Positions 38,657-48,342 of a DNA stretch of 64,000 nucleotides are shown here, piece by piece. Location of the stretch: the NCBI RefSeq assembly GCF_003076455.1, contig NZ_CP020918.1, positions 3,260,001 to 3,324,000 on the forward strand, given 5' to 3'. The notes beneath the pieces are model-generated. The model had not been told where the DNA came from. It searched no databases and saw nothing but the letters and a program-made list of their open reading frames with translations. Position 1 is the stretch's first letter; each line of letters starts with the position of its first letter. Made by a program: the position numbers and the translations under genes. Source of the DNA: Flavobacterium faecale. GTDB taxonomy: Bacteria; Bacteroidota; Bacteroidia; Flavobacteriales; Flavobacteriaceae.

Positions 38657-41242
38657 TTATGCTGAGTTTCTACTTGCATTTGTATTTCCGAAAAGAGATC
38701 GCATAACGATTTTTTCATAAATCTTAACTAGTGCATCATCTACAACTTCAGCTTTGTTCAATTCGTTAATTCTAAGCAAAGCATATTGTTGTATTGTTAA
38801 CAATGGCAACACGATACGCTCTCTAATCTCGATTGAAGCTTTACCATCAGGATAGTTTTCCATCAATTCGGTATGACCTGCAATCTTCAATAATAAACGT
38901 TTTGTATCTAAGAATTCATCGTAGATCATTTGCCAAAACTCACCAAATTCAGGATCATTTTTCATGTAAGCAGTCAAAGGGAAAAATGATTTAGCCAATG
39001 ACATCATACTATTCTCTAACAAGGTTCTAAAGAACATAGAGTTGTCATACAATGCTTGAACTTTGTCCCATTCACCAGCTTCTTCATAATGCTTAAGCGC
39101 AGCACCTACACCATAAAAACCAGGTACATTCTGTTTTAATTGGCTCCAAGATCCAACAAAAGGAATTGCTCTTAAATCTTTGAAATCCAATTGTGCTGAT
39201 TTACTTCTTTTTGAAGGTCGGCTACCAATATTGGTTTTCGCATAGTATTTCAACGTACTCATTTGCTCCAAATATGGAATAAATTTGTCGTGATTTTTGA
39301 AGTTTAAATATTTCTCATAACCAAGACGAGATAATTTATCCATCACTACTTTGTCCTCTGGAGCAAAGATATTTTTGTTTTTATTGAAAACTTGGTTTGT
39401 AACACCTGCACTCAATAAATTTTCTAGGTTATAACGACAAGAATCTAATGTTCCGAAATTTGAACTAATAGTTTGTCCTTGAACTGTAATTTGTATCTCT
39501 TTGTTCTCGATGTTTGGTCCTAGTGACGCATAGAATTTATGTGTTTTTCCTCCTCCACGTGCAGGTGGCCCACCACGTCCGTCAAAAAAGATAACTTCAA
39601 CATTGTATTTTCTAGAAATGGCAGTCAAAGCTTCTTTTGCTTGATAAATACTCCAGTTAGCCATTAAGTAGCCACCATCTTTTGTTCCGTCTGAGAAGCC
39701 TAACATGATCGTTTGAATGTTACCTCTACTCTTCAAGTGGCCTGCATACATTGGATTGGTGTATAACTTCTCCATAATGTTGTGCGCATCAAGTAAATCG
39801 TCTACTGATTCAAAAAGCGGAATAACATCTACAGTTGGTTTTTCCCAATCTGTTAAATGGATCATGGCTAATGTTTCCATTACATTCAAAGCACTTTCGT
39901 TATTACTAATGATGTAACGGTTTGCTCCTTCTTCACCATTGTTCACTTGAATTACCTTGATTGCTTGAATAGACTCGATAGTTGCACGTGTCATTTCTTC
40001 TTCAAAATCTTTCGATTCTAATTTTCCTTTAGCATTCGATAATACTTCAAATTTATCTGCTTCTGACAATTCGTAGTAATTAGCTGGAAAAACAGCTGGG
40101 TCATTTTTTTGGTAGTAATCAAAAACATCTTTAAATACAGCGTCATGAATTCTACTGTTTTGACGGATATCTAAAGTTGCAAAATGGAAACCAAACAAAT
40201 TAACACTAATGATCAAAGCTTCCAAATCATCCAAATACAAGGATTGATGTTGCTCAATAACAATCTGTCTTATTTTATTCAATTGTGCTTTAAACTCCTC
40301 TAAAGTGATATAAATATCCCCTTGAGAATAGAAAACAGAACGGTATAATTTATTTTCAAGTTCCGCAACCAAAACATCAACATTAAAGAACGTTAATTTT
40401 CTTTTTAGTTTACGAATCTCCATATAGTAACATTTCAAGATTGAAGTTCTCAATCGATCTGCTACTTTCAAAGTAATCTCTGTGGTTACAAATGGATTTC
40501 CATCACGGTCTCCACCTGGCCAGAAACCAAGTTTTACAATAGGATTATCAACAGTATGGCCTGGATACACATTTTTTTGTAGGTAATGAATCATATCGCT
40601 AGAAGTAGGATAGAATACATTCTCTAAATACCAAATCAAACTTACAGCCTCATCAAAAGGATTTGGCTTTTCGTTTTTGATAAAAGGTGTTTTACCTAAT
40701 TGTGCCAAAAGTTGTTTAATTCGAAGTAAATTATTACCTCTTATCGCCTCAGTAAGGTCATTGATGATACCTAAAACGGCCCCAGGATAAAATTGTGTTG
40801 GGTGTGCCGTAAGCACTGTCCTAACATTGAAAGTCTTGAAAAATTCAATCAATTCTTCTTGCTTTCCTTTAGCATCTGTTTTCTCTTTTATATCGCGCAA
40901 AGAACCTCTTCCTTCCATGTTATTAACCGTAGAAAAAGCAGCATCTTCAACTGCATCAAACAATACAATTTGACGTTCTATATACTGAATAAAACGGAAC
41001 ATTAGATCCAATTTATCCTTCTCACTATTTGAATTTAGGTACTTATCCGAAAAGAACTCCATAATTTCTTTAGGAGTCTGTTGCTTTTTAAATCCACTCT
41101 CGCAAACGTCTGTAAACAATGGAAGCATAACGCCTGTATTGTCAATAGAGTCGAATGGTAAGGTTATAAAAACACTATTGTAAATATTGTATTTAGAAAG
41201 AACATTTTCGTTAAAACGTTCAATTTTAGGATTTATGTACAT
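38657..41242 (-). CDS. ppc: Phosphoenolpyruvate carboxylase
   Basis: The enzyme adds bicarbonate to phosphoenolpyruvate to give oxaloacetate, refilling the TCA cycle. I choose the ATG at 41242 (MYINPKIERFNENV), giving 861 aa, over a non-ATG extension to 41281. Conserved motifs are VLTAHPTQFYPG, FWPGGDRDGNPFVT, MLGFSDGTKDGGY and FFDGRGGPPARGGG. The C-terminus contains the usual NT region but extends to NASRNSA. The dinB-like gene follows directly. Confidence 0.96.
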   Translation of the reverse strand: MYINPKIERFNENVLSKYNIYNSVFITLPFDSIDNTGVMLPLFTDVCESGFKKQQTPKEIMEFFSDKYLNSNSEKDKLDLMFRFIQYIERQIVLFDAVEDAAFSTVNNMEGRGSLRDIKEKTDAKGKQEELIEFFKTFNVRTVLTAHPTQFYPGAVLGIINDLTEAIRGNNLLRIKQLLAQLGKTPFIKNEKPNPFDEAVSLIWYLENVFYPTSSDMIHYLQKNVYPGHTVDNPIVKLGFWPGGDRDGNPFVTTEITLKVADRLRTSILKCYYMEIRKLKRKLTFFNVDVLVAELENKLYRSVFYSQGDIYITLEEFKAQLNKIRQIVIEQHQSLYLDDLEALIISVNLFGFHFATLDIRQNSRIHDAVFKDVFDYYQKNDPAVFPANYYELSEADKFEVLSNAKGKLESKDFEEEMTRATIESIQAIKVIQVNNGEEGANRYIISNNESALNVMETLAMIHLTDWEKPTVDVIPLFESVDDLLDAHNIMEKLYTNPMYAGHLKSRGNIQTIMLGFSDGTKDGGYLMANWSIYQAKEALTAISRKYNVEVIFFDGRGGPPARGGGKTHKFYASLGPNIENKEIQITVQGQTISSNFGTLDSCRYNLENLLSAGVTNQVFNKNKNIFAPEDKVVMDKLSRLGYEKYLNFKNHDKFIPYLEQMSTLKYYAKTNIGSRPSKRSKSAQLDFKDLRAIPFVGSWSQLKQNVPGFYGVGAALKHYEEAGEWDKVQALYDNSMFFRTLLENSMMSLAKSFFPLTAYMKNDPEFGEFWQMIYDEFLDTKRLLLKIAGHTELMENYPDGKASIEIRERIVLPLLTIQQYALLRINELNKAEVVDDALVKIYEKIVMRSLFGNTNASRNSA

Positions 41243-41324
41243 ATATATTTTGTTGATGGTTTTACAAAAAAATAACCTCAAGAACTAACTTAAGGTTATA
41301 TTAAAAATATAGCATTAATGTTAA

Positions 41325-41804
41325 TTACATGTTTTTGAAGATAGTATGCATCAAACGCTTCTTGTCGTTAATGCTCTCTTCAAGGGAAATCATAGTCTCA
41401 GTTCTGTAAACGCCATCAATATCATCAATCATAAAGATTACATCTTTAGCATGTTTGGTATCTTTAGCTCTGATTTTACAGAAAATATTAAACTTACCTG
41501 TCGTAACTGAAGCTACAGTTACAAAAGGGATTTCGTTAATACGCTCCAAAACAAATTTTGTTTGAGAGGTATTATTCAAGAAAACACCAACGTAAGCAAT
41601 GAATGAATACCCTAGTTTATCATAATCTAGAACCAATGATGATCCCATGATGATTCCAGCATCTTCCATCTTTTTTACCCTCACGTGGACCGTACCAGCA
41701 GAAATCAATAATTTCTTAGCGATATCTGTAAAAGGTACTCTTGTGTTATCAATTAACATATCTAAAATCTGATGATCTACTTCATCTAAACGGAACTTAC
41801 TCAT
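41325..41804 (-). CDS. Lrp/AsnC-family transcriptional regulator
   Basis: The 159-aa protein has an N-terminal winged HTH (ILDMLIDNTRVPFTDIAKKL, then ISAGTVHVRVKKMEDAGII) and a C-terminal RAM effector domain. Such regulators respond to amino acids and act as octamers on DNA. It sits between the ppc gene and the M14-like peptidase on the same strand. Its targets are unknown. Confidence 0.92.
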   Translation of the reverse strand: MSKFRLDEVDHQILDMLIDNTRVPFTDIAKKLLISAGTVHVRVKKMEDAGIIMGSSLVLDYDKLGYSFIAYVGVFLNNTSQTKFVLERINEIPFVTVASVTTGKFNIFCKIRAKDTKHAKDVIFMIDDIDGVYRTETMISLEESINDKKRLMHTIFKNM

Positions 41805-41883
41805 ATTTCTTAAAATTATTTATAATTATCAGTTTTTACGAATTATAAAAATATACATAAAAACTAAAAAAAAATGCAAATTA

Positions 41884-43038
41884 TTACTTTTTTATCAATC
41901 CATTAACAAATTTTGTGTCGTTTTTCAAACAAAAATCTGCTTTTTTGTGTAATTCGAGATTATTGTCTTCGATATCGCTTAATTCAGCTCCTTCAAGATC
42001 ATAGACGATATGTCCAAAACGATCACTCAAATCACCAATCTCTACAACATAAGCATTGAATTGGATTTTATTGTCAATCAATTCTTCTTTATACTGTGCT
42101 GCAAAATTCGATAATTTTTTGATACCATCATAATTTATTTTTATGTTTTTGTATTTAAAATCATAAAAAGCCTGTTTATTTTGAGGAATATTTAAATAAT
42201 TATCAATTCCTTTAAAAACTATATCGTTTTCGCTTAGTATTTGAAAACTACTTACTAACGAAATAAAAACGTATTTACGTGTTATTTCTCGCTCATAATC
42301 GTTTGGAAAATGTCCAGCTTCGAATAATAATGTGGGCACGCCTAAGTACTGAAAAGTATCCCCTATGCAATTAAGATTGAACGAATCATCAAATCGACCC
42401 ACTTGTCCAGGAATATATTGTTGCAAAACATCATTAATCCCTGCAATCAGTTCAATAGCTTTTAATCTAGAAGGATTAATTTCTCTTTCGTCATTGTATG
42501 ATGGTGCCAAAAAAGACATCGTAGCGGGCAGACCAGTATCACTCACACCAAAAATCGTTCGTTGATCATGGAGGTTGTAGCAATAGTCAGGCTGAAACGC
42601 TTCAAAAGTGGTTCTTAATATGTTGCTCTCTGGCTGTGTTAAGTCTTGAGAATCTCTATTCAAGTCAATTTTATTGGCATTCTCTCGTGTATACAAGCGA
42701 GCACCATCAGGATTAAGCATGGGTAAGGCGCAAAATATAAATTTCTCCAGTAATTGGGTCGCAAAAGCAGAACCTGATTTAAGGACATTAAAAAAGTCAA
42801 ACAAACCTTTTGTGGTCGTGCTTTCGTTTCCATGCATTTGTGACCAAAGAAAAATTTTGATCGATCCACTACCAATTTGGTATTTATAAATAGGTTCGCC
42901 CAAAACGGATTGACCTATTATACTGAGTTCGTTATTGGTATTTAAGCGCTGTAATATAGGCTCAATCGAATCTAAAGTTAGGTACCTTCCTGCTATAGTT
43001 TGTTCTTTATTATCAAGAAACAATTGTTCTAAATTCAT
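41884..43038 (-). CDS. M14-family zinc carboxypeptidase-like protein
   Basis: The 384-aa protein has the M14 zinc site HGNESTTTKGLF (His and Glu ligands, as HxxE) and the substrate and metal region LNPDGARLYTRENANKIDLNRD. A third ligand His is predicted in CYNLHDQRTIFG. The C-terminal region carries the catalytic Glu in LFEAGHFPNDYE. No signal peptide is visible. Its start is 15 bases from the first of several TTTACA-type palindromes shared with the divergent HTH gene, suggesting joint regulation. The substrate is unknown. Confidence 0.85.
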   Translation of the reverse strand: MNLEQLFLDNKEQTIAGRYLTLDSIEPILQRLNTNNELSIIGQSVLGEPIYKYQIGSGSIKIFLWSQMHGNESTTTKGLFDFFNVLKSGSAFATQLLEKFIFCALPMLNPDGARLYTRENANKIDLNRDSQDLTQPESNILRTTFEAFQPDYCYNLHDQRTIFGVSDTGLPATMSFLAPSYNDEREINPSRLKAIELIAGINDVLQQYIPGQVGRFDDSFNLNCIGDTFQYLGVPTLLFEAGHFPNDYEREITRKYVFISLVSSFQILSENDIVFKGIDNYLNIPQNKQAFYDFKYKNIKINYDGIKKLSNFAAQYKEELIDNKIQFNAYVVEIGDLSDRFGHIVYDLEGAELSDIEDNNLELHKKADFCLKNDTKFVNGLIKK

Positions 43039-43052
43039 GTTGCTTTATTTGA

Positions 43053-43357
43053 TTTACAAAAGTAAACAACTTTATTTTTACAATTGTAAACAACTAAAAT
43101 TACAAGTATTTTAGAAATGTAAACAGTATATTTAGATAATAAATATCGAAAACAGCTCTAGCAGTTAACAAATGTCACCTATTTTTATTTAGCTATATAA
43201 ATTACTATTATTCAGTATATTACAAAACTACACATTAAGTTATTATTTGATTATATGCACTTATTTATTACGATTTACACTTGTAATCTTGCTGGATTAT
43301 CTTTAAATGATTACATTTGTAAATCAATTGATTTTAAATCGAATTTACAATGGTAAA
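43053..43357. promoter_or_regulatory. Cluster of five TTTACA-type palindromes between divergent genes
   Basis: Five sites fit WTTACAnnTGTAAW or a near variant: 43053-43066 (TTTACAAAAGTAAA), 43077-43090 (TTTACAATTGTAAA, perfect), 43274-43287 (TTTACACTTGTAAT), 43310-43323 (ATTACATTTGTAAA) and 43344-43357 (TTTACAATGGTAAA). The last overlaps the ATG of the HTH gene and another overlaps its -7 box. The remainder of the 311-base gap shows no ORF. The pattern strongly suggests autoregulation by the HTH protein. Confidence 0.65.
43289..43319 (+). promoter_or_regulatory. Promoter of the HTH regulator gene
   Basis: TTG at 43289-43291, a 20-base spacer and a perfect TACATTTG at 43312-43319 predict transcription from about 43326, 24 bases before the ATG. 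The -7 box is inside the palindrome at 43310-43323, so a bound regulator would block it. Confidence 0.6.
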
Positions 43358-43790
43358 CACGGAAGAATTTATTAAACGACTAGAAATTATCTTGGAATAT
43401 TACAGTTTGAATGCCTCTGCATTTGCAGATAAAATTGGTGTGCAACGATCTAGTTTGAGTCATTTGCTTTCGGGTCGAAATAAACCTAGCTTGGATTTTA
43501 TATTAAAAATTCTAGAGGAGTTTCCAGAGGTAGATTTGTATTGGATGCTAAATGGTACTGGAACTTTTCCAAAGACGGAAGCTGCCCCTACTGCATCATT
43601 TACACCTAAAGAAAATACAGCTCCCGCAGTAGACCTATTTTCAGAGGAAAAAGAAGTTCCTCAAGTTAAACCAATTGAAAGACCCAGAAAAGTTGATTTA
43701 CCATCCTTTTCAGCAGAATCTGAGTCGGATATTGAGAAGATTGTTGTTTTCTATACCAATGGTACCTTTAAATCATACCAACCAAAATAA
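43350..43790 (+). CDS. XRE-family HTH regulator with long C-terminal tail
   Basis: The 146-aa protein has an N-terminal HTH (LNASAFADKIGVQRSSLSHL, then GRNKPSLDFILKILEEF, residues 16-55). The tail is Pro/Glu-rich and ends in a conserved-looking YTNGTFKSYQPK segment. It is divergent from the M14-like gene. Its start codon sits inside a palindrome, with four related sites upstream, so negative autoregulation is the simplest model. The ligand, if any, is unknown. Confidence 0.85.
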   Translation: MVNTEEFIKRLEIILEYYSLNASAFADKIGVQRSSLSHLLSGRNKPSLDFILKILEEFPEVDLYWMLNGTGTFPKTEAAPTASFTPKENTAPAVDLFSEEKEVPQVKPIERPRKVDLPSFSAESESDIEKIVVFYTNGTFKSYQPK

Positions 43791-43793
43791 AAA

Positions 43794-43821
43794 AAGGCCA
43801 ATTCACGAATGAATTGACCTT
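43794..43821. terminator. Bidirectional terminator
   Basis: AAGGCCAATTCA (43794-43805) and TGAATTGACCTT (43810-43821) pair with one mismatch around a CGAA loop. It separates the converging HTH and lipoprotein genes. Confidence 0.7.
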
Positions 43822-43852
43822 AACAAACAAATAAATTAGCGTCGTATACGGC

Positions 43853-44857
43853 TTATTTTCTTAAAACGAAGATAGAAGTTACTCCTGCCTCCAAACGTGC
43901 ATTTAGCGGCGAATAATCACCTGATGTACTAGGAGTAGCAAAAATTAATACTTGTCCTCCTGCGTTCAAACGCTCTGCAACATAGATATTTTTGGTTACT
44001 GCATCATACGCTACATCTACAGGGTTACCCAACATTGATTTGTCACCATATATTCTGATTTGCTTACTTGTTGCAATAGTCCCTTCAGCAACTGTTGATG
44101 CAAATACAGAAGAAAAGTTTGAAATTAAAACGAGACCACCATCTGTAGCAGAAGTTGCGCTTGCAACATCAGTCAAAACCATTAGGTCGTTTGATGCTGA
44201 ATATGTGATTCCGTGTGTACGTGTCAATCCTTCAATTGTAACGCGTTTGGTTGCTGTAATAGTTCCGTTACCGTTTGATTCGAAATTTTTGAATTGTGCA
44301 ATATCACCCGTAAGGTCAACCACAGCGTACAAATCATTTCCTTCAACATGAATTCCCCACAATTTGAATTCAGTTGTAAATGTTTTTAATAATGTGAATC
44401 CAGTAGTAGTTTTTTGATACACAAAAAGTTTGTTCACATTCCCGTTTGCTGCAATTTGATCTTGCACTACAACAACTTTGTCTCCGTAAACCGCAGTTTC
44501 TCTAGCGTTTATAAAATCACCAACCAAACTAGTAGCAGACAACATGATATTATCTGTTCCGGCAGTAGCATTGGTTTTGATTCCGGTATAAGTCTCTAAT
44601 TTGTTGGTAGTACGAGAAGCTACAAGAATAGCGTCTGTTTTACTGTCATACGAAATACCCTCTGCATCCAATGATGTGATGGTAAATGTTTTTACCGACG
44701 GTGAAGTCGGAAGTAAGTTGGTATAGGTAACCTTTCCAGATGTATTACTAGACGTTACAAGAAATAATTCGGCGCTTGCTGATGCGTTGCTATCATTGCT
44801 ATCGCATGACGCAAAAACTAAGGCTAATACTGAACAAGAAATGAATAGATTTTTCAT
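43853..44857 (-). CDS. Predicted lipoprotein with repeated beta-rich segments
   Basis: The 334-aa protein has a lipobox at LALVFASCDSND and a Ser/Asn linker. It is followed by many short Val/Thr/Ile-rich strands separated by Gly and Asn turns, with recurring segments such as SYDSKTDAILVAS, SASNDLMVLTD and VAYDAVTKNIYVAE. The spacing suggests a beta-propeller of the YncE/LVIVD kind, but I cannot name the family. It is likely surface or periplasmic. Confidence 0.7.
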   Translation of the reverse strand: MKNLFISCSVLALVFASCDSNDSNASASAELFLVTSSNTSGKVTYTNLLPTSPSVKTFTITSLDAEGISYDSKTDAILVASRTTNKLETYTGIKTNATAGTDNIMLSATSLVGDFINARETAVYGDKVVVVQDQIAANGNVNKLFVYQKTTTGFTLLKTFTTEFKLWGIHVEGNDLYAVVDLTGDIAQFKNFESNGNGTITATKRVTIEGLTRTHGITYSASNDLMVLTDVASATSATDGGLVLISNFSSVFASTVAEGTIATSKQIRIYGDKSMLGNPVDVAYDAVTKNIYVAERLNAGGQVLIFATPSTSGDYSPLNARLEAGVTSIFVLRK

Positions 44858-44963
44858 AAATATATATTTTAATGATTTTATACATTTACGAGAAACTATT
44901 CGTGTTGGTTTTAAAAAAAGTTAAAAAATCATAAATAAAGTTAATTTAAACTTTTAATACGTT

Positions 44964-45689
44964 CTAAATCAATAATCTAGCTTTTTCTAAATCTTCCTTA
45001 GTGTCAATTCCGATTCCGGCGTGGGTGGTTTCTATCATCTTAATTTGCTTTCCAAATTCCAGGTAACGCAATTGTTCTAATTTTTCAGAGGCTTCAAGGG
45101 ACATCATGGGTAATTTATAAAAATCCATTAAGGCTTCTTTTCGAAAAGCATAAACACCAATATGTTTCATATATCGTACTCCTACGTCTTTGTCTCTAGG
45201 AAAAGGAATCACAGATCTCGAGAAGTACATAGCAAAGTTATTTTGATTCACTACTACCTTCACGTTATTTGGATTCTCAATTTCGTTAGTGTCTTTGATC
45301 TCATACATTAACGAGGCCAAATCTACTTTTTTATCGGTATCCTTTTTAAACACTTCTATCACTTCTTTCAAAGGTTTTGCATTTATAAAAGGCTCATCTC
45401 CTTGTACATTGATAACGATATCTACATCAATACTTTCAATAGCTTCAGCAATTCGATCACTACCCGACTCATGTTCTTTGATACTCATAATTGCTTTCCC
45501 ACCATGATTGACTATTTCGTCAAAGATCAATTTTGAATCGGTTACCACAAAAACATCATCAAACAATTGCGTGTGTAATGCAGCTTCGTAGGTACGCAAG
45601 ATGACCGTTTTTCCGCCAAGATCTTGCATAAGTTTGGCATGGAATCTTGTTGATGCATATCGAGCTGGAATTACGGCAATTATTTTCAT
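44964..45689 (-). CDS. kdsB: 3-deoxy-manno-octulosonate cytidylyltransferase
   Basis: The 241-aa enzyme activates Kdo with CTP to CMP-Kdo for lipid A core synthesis. The N-terminal nucleotide motif is [26 protein letters not shown] and the later [14 protein letters not shown] and [15 protein letters not shown] segments match the family. Most KdsB proteins have SxRxPGKxL in the first motif, where this one has STRFHAKLM, a pattern seen in Bacteroidota. It is monocistronic. Confidence 0.95.
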   Translation of the reverse strand: MKIIAVIPARYASTRFHAKLMQDLGGKTVILRTYEAALHTQLFDDVFVVTDSKLIFDEIVNHGGKAIMSIKEHESGSDRIAEAIESIDVDIVINVQGDEPFINAKPLKEVIEVFKKDTDKKVDLASLMYEIKDTNEIENPNNVKVVVNQNNFAMYFSRSVIPFPRDKDVGVRYMKHIGVYAFRKEALMDFYKLPMMSLEASEKLEQLRYLEFGKQIKMIETTHAGIGIDTKEDLEKARLLI

Positions 45690-45846
45690 AGTGGTTTTGT
45701 ATTTTTAGTAGTAGTCGAATTTATTATTTTCTTTTTTGAGCTGTTTGATGCGCAAATATATCAAATCTAGTCTGTTTTATTTTTGGAGTCTTTTGAATTA
45801 TTTCTTTCGAAAATAAAAATTATACCCACAGTACAGCAACGCATAT

Positions 45847-47271
45847 TTAGGTAATGAAACTTTCATCTTTAAATCCAATTAAATATAATTTGGTTTTTGC
45901 ACGTGTCATGGCGGTGTACAGCCAACGAATATAATCGCGGTCGATACCGTTTGGTAAATATGGTTGTTCGACAAAAACAGTATTCCATTGGCCACCTTGT
46001 GATTTATGGCAAGTAATTGCATAGGAGAACTTTACCTGTAATCCGTTAAAGTATTCATTTGCTTTAACTTTTTGGAATTTTTTATATTTTGTGGTCTCAT
46101 TTTCGTAATCTTTCATCACTTCTTCATACAACCTATTGGACTCTTCGTAGGTTAATGATGGTGATTCACTTTTAATTGTATCGAGTAGCAAAACAGTTTC
46201 AAACGGTTTTTGATTGGGGTAATCGACCATCCTGATTTTTACTTTGGCAAACTTAAAGCCGTATAATTCTAATATTTTGAAAATTTCTAAAACTTCAATA
46301 ATATCTCCATTTGCTATAAATCCCGCTTCATCAGAATCTTTGAGCCAAAAATAATTATTCTTGACTACCATCAAAAAATCTCCTGTCGACAGTTCGCTTT
46401 CTTTATCTAATATTTTTGTTCGAATTTGCTCGTTGTATTGATTTGCTCTTTTATTTGATCGAACAATAAAAGCAGTATCTTCAATACTATAATTGCTGTA
46501 GGCCGAATTAATGGCGTCTTGAATATCATAACCATCGACCAAGCGAACGATATCTTTGAATTTTTTCAAATCAAATTGAAAATCGGTGATGAAAGAATCT
46601 TTTAATAATTCGCGAAGTTCGGTTGCATTGTACAAAATTCCGCTGCCTTCCTCCTGACGCATTACTTCGTCCAATTCAATATGTTCCACTTCTTTATTAT
46701 AATGTAAACTCAAAGTGTCAATATCCAAGGCGGGACTCACATCCAAATTCACGGGAGGTAACTGCGCTGTATCTCCAAGCAAAATCATTTTGCAGTTGCT
46801 ACCCGAGTACACGTACGAAATCAAATCGTCTAGCAAAGATCCGTTTTCATATAATTTAGAATCCGAATTGGTGTCGGAGATCATGGAAGCTTCATCGACT
46901 ATAAAAATGGTGTTTTTATGTTTATTGGGTTGTAACACAAACGACACACCACCACCAGAAGATTTCTTGGGGAAATATATTTTTTTATGAATGGTGAATG
47001 CCGGCTTCTCTGAGTAGTTTGCAATAACTTTTGCAGCACGCCCAGTGGGAGCCAATAACACATACTTTTTATTGATTTCGACCAAATTATTTACAATGGT
47101 CGAAATTACAGTCGTTTTTCCTGTTCCAGCATATCCTTTGAGGACAAAGATGGTGTCGTCATAAGTATCTGTGATGAAAATTGCGATTTTTTGAAAAAAT
47201 AAATCCTGTTGCTGTGTGGGTGTAAAAGGAAAATTTCTTCGCAAAAGACTGTAAAAGGAGGAGGAATTCAT
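45847..47271 (-). CDS. RecD-like ATP-dependent DNA helicase (SF1)
   Basis: The 474-aa protein has Walker A LKGYAGTGKTTVI, Walker B FIVDEASMISD and LLGDTAQLPPV. The C-terminal UvrD-type module is recognised by VKFSYAITCHKSQGGQW and RWLYTAMTRAKTKLYLIG. It resembles short, single-subunit RecD2-like helicases common in Bacteroidota rather than RecBCD RecD. It probably works in repair or replication. It is divergent from the DUF3822 gene. Confidence 0.9.
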   Translation of the reverse strand: MNSSSFYSLLRRNFPFTPTQQQDLFFQKIAIFITDTYDDTIFVLKGYAGTGKTTVISTIVNNLVEINKKYVLLAPTGRAAKVIANYSEKPAFTIHKKIYFPKKSSGGGVSFVLQPNKHKNTIFIVDEASMISDTNSDSKLYENGSLLDDLISYVYSGSNCKMILLGDTAQLPPVNLDVSPALDIDTLSLHYNKEVEHIELDEVMRQEEGSGILYNATELRELLKDSFITDFQFDLKKFKDIVRLVDGYDIQDAINSAYSNYSIEDTAFIVRSNKRANQYNEQIRTKILDKESELSTGDFLMVVKNNYFWLKDSDEAGFIANGDIIEVLEIFKILELYGFKFAKVKIRMVDYPNQKPFETVLLLDTIKSESPSLTYEESNRLYEEVMKDYENETTKYKKFQKVKANEYFNGLQVKFSYAITCHKSQGGQWNTVFVEQPYLPNGIDRDYIRWLYTAMTRAKTKLYLIGFKDESFIT

Positions 47272-47477
47272 GTTGAAATGGAAATTGTAATAATGAAAAT
47301 CAAAGATAGTCTAATAATTCTTGATTCACGAGTCGAACCCTATGGATTGATAACTGATTTTTGGTTTTGGTAGCAGCAAAAGGCAATGTATCTTGATGCA
47401 GCTGGTAATAACCTAATTTTTGCCTTTTGAGCACTATTATTAAATCGTTTATTGGAAATGATTATTGCTTCCTGAAT

Positions 47478-47508
47478 TTTGAATTCGATTTTTGAAGTTG
47501 TAAGTTTG
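47478..47508 (+). promoter_or_regulatory. Promoter of the DUF3822-rsmD operon
   Basis: TTTG at 47478-47481, a 19-base spacer and TAAGTTTG at 47501-47508 match the consensus closely, so transcription should start near 47515. This rules out a start codon at 47479 and supports the ATG at 47536. Confidence 0.7.
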
Positions 47509-47535
47509 CCAAAACAATCCAACACCGTTTTATTC

Positions 47536-48342
47536 ATGGACATCACCGAAAAGAAATATAAAAAATTATCCATTCAAGTTTCGTTGACTGGGCTTTCTTT
47601 TTGTTGTTTTGATACCTTGAACAATACGATAAGCTCTTTTAACGAAGTTATTTTTGACACTATATATAAAGGAGTAAAAATTGAGGATTTATTTTCAGAA
47701 GCTTTTCAGAATAATCCGGAACTAAGCGCAGACTATGACGAGGTTTTGATTATTCATCATAATAATCTTTCGACTTTTGTTCCCGCAGTTTTATTCGATG
47801 AAAATTATTTGGGGAGCTACCTACAATACAACACCAAAGTATTTGAGACCGATTTTTTTGCTTTCGACGAAAATAAAAAATATCAAATCAATACCGTGTA
47901 TATTCCGTATGTTAATATGAATAATTTTTTTATTGACAAGTTCGGAAGTTTTGATTACAAACATTCCAACAGCATCTTGCTAGACAAAGTGATGGATTTG
48001 TCAAGAAATGATGATACTAAAACGATGTGGGTGCATTTTGCAGCGGGTCATTTTGAAATTGCTGTCATTCAAAATCAAAAATTACTTTTATTCAATTCTT
48101 TCGAATATCAAACAGCACAAGATTTCTTGTATTATATTTTGTTTACCGCAGAACAGTTAAACATGAATCCAGAAAATTTCGCGTTAGAATTAATTGGAGA
48201 AATTTCAATCGAAAGTGAATTTTACAAAATAGCTTACCAATATGTTCGCAACATTAATTTGATAGATGTTGAGGATTTACGATGGAACAATTATTTTTCT
48301 GAGGCCGAAAACAGAAAACACTTTATACTTTTCAACTCATGA
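47536..48342 (+). CDS. DUF3822 family protein
   Basis: The protein (268 aa from the ATG at 47536) starts MDITEKKYKKLSIQVSLTG, then has the DUF3822 pattern, including a conserved WVHFAAGHFEIAV and the LLFNSFEYQTAQDFLYYI region. The fold resembles actin/ASKHA-type proteins in general appearance, but no biochemical role is established. It overlaps rsmD by 4 bases (ATGA), and this pairing is common in flavobacteria, which suggests a link with rRNA methylation or ribosome assembly. Confidence 0.85.
   Translation: MDITEKKYKKLSIQVSLTGLSFCCFDTLNNTISSFNEVIFDTIYKGVKIEDLFSEAFQNNPELSADYDEVLIIHHNNLSTFVPAVLFDENYLGSYLQYNTKVFETDFFAFDENKKYQINTVYIPYVNMNNFFIDKFGSFDYKHSNSILLDKVMDLSRNDDTKTMWVHFAAGHFEIAVIQNQKLLLFNSFEYQTAQDFLYYILFTAEQLNMNPENFALELIGEISIESEFYKIAYQYVRNINLIDVEDLRWNNYFSEAENRKHFILFNS

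Noticed and set aside
47340..47573. Minus-strand open frame near the RecD-like and DUF3822 genes
   Set aside because: It overlaps the promoter and start of DUF3822, has no recognisable family, and is antisense.
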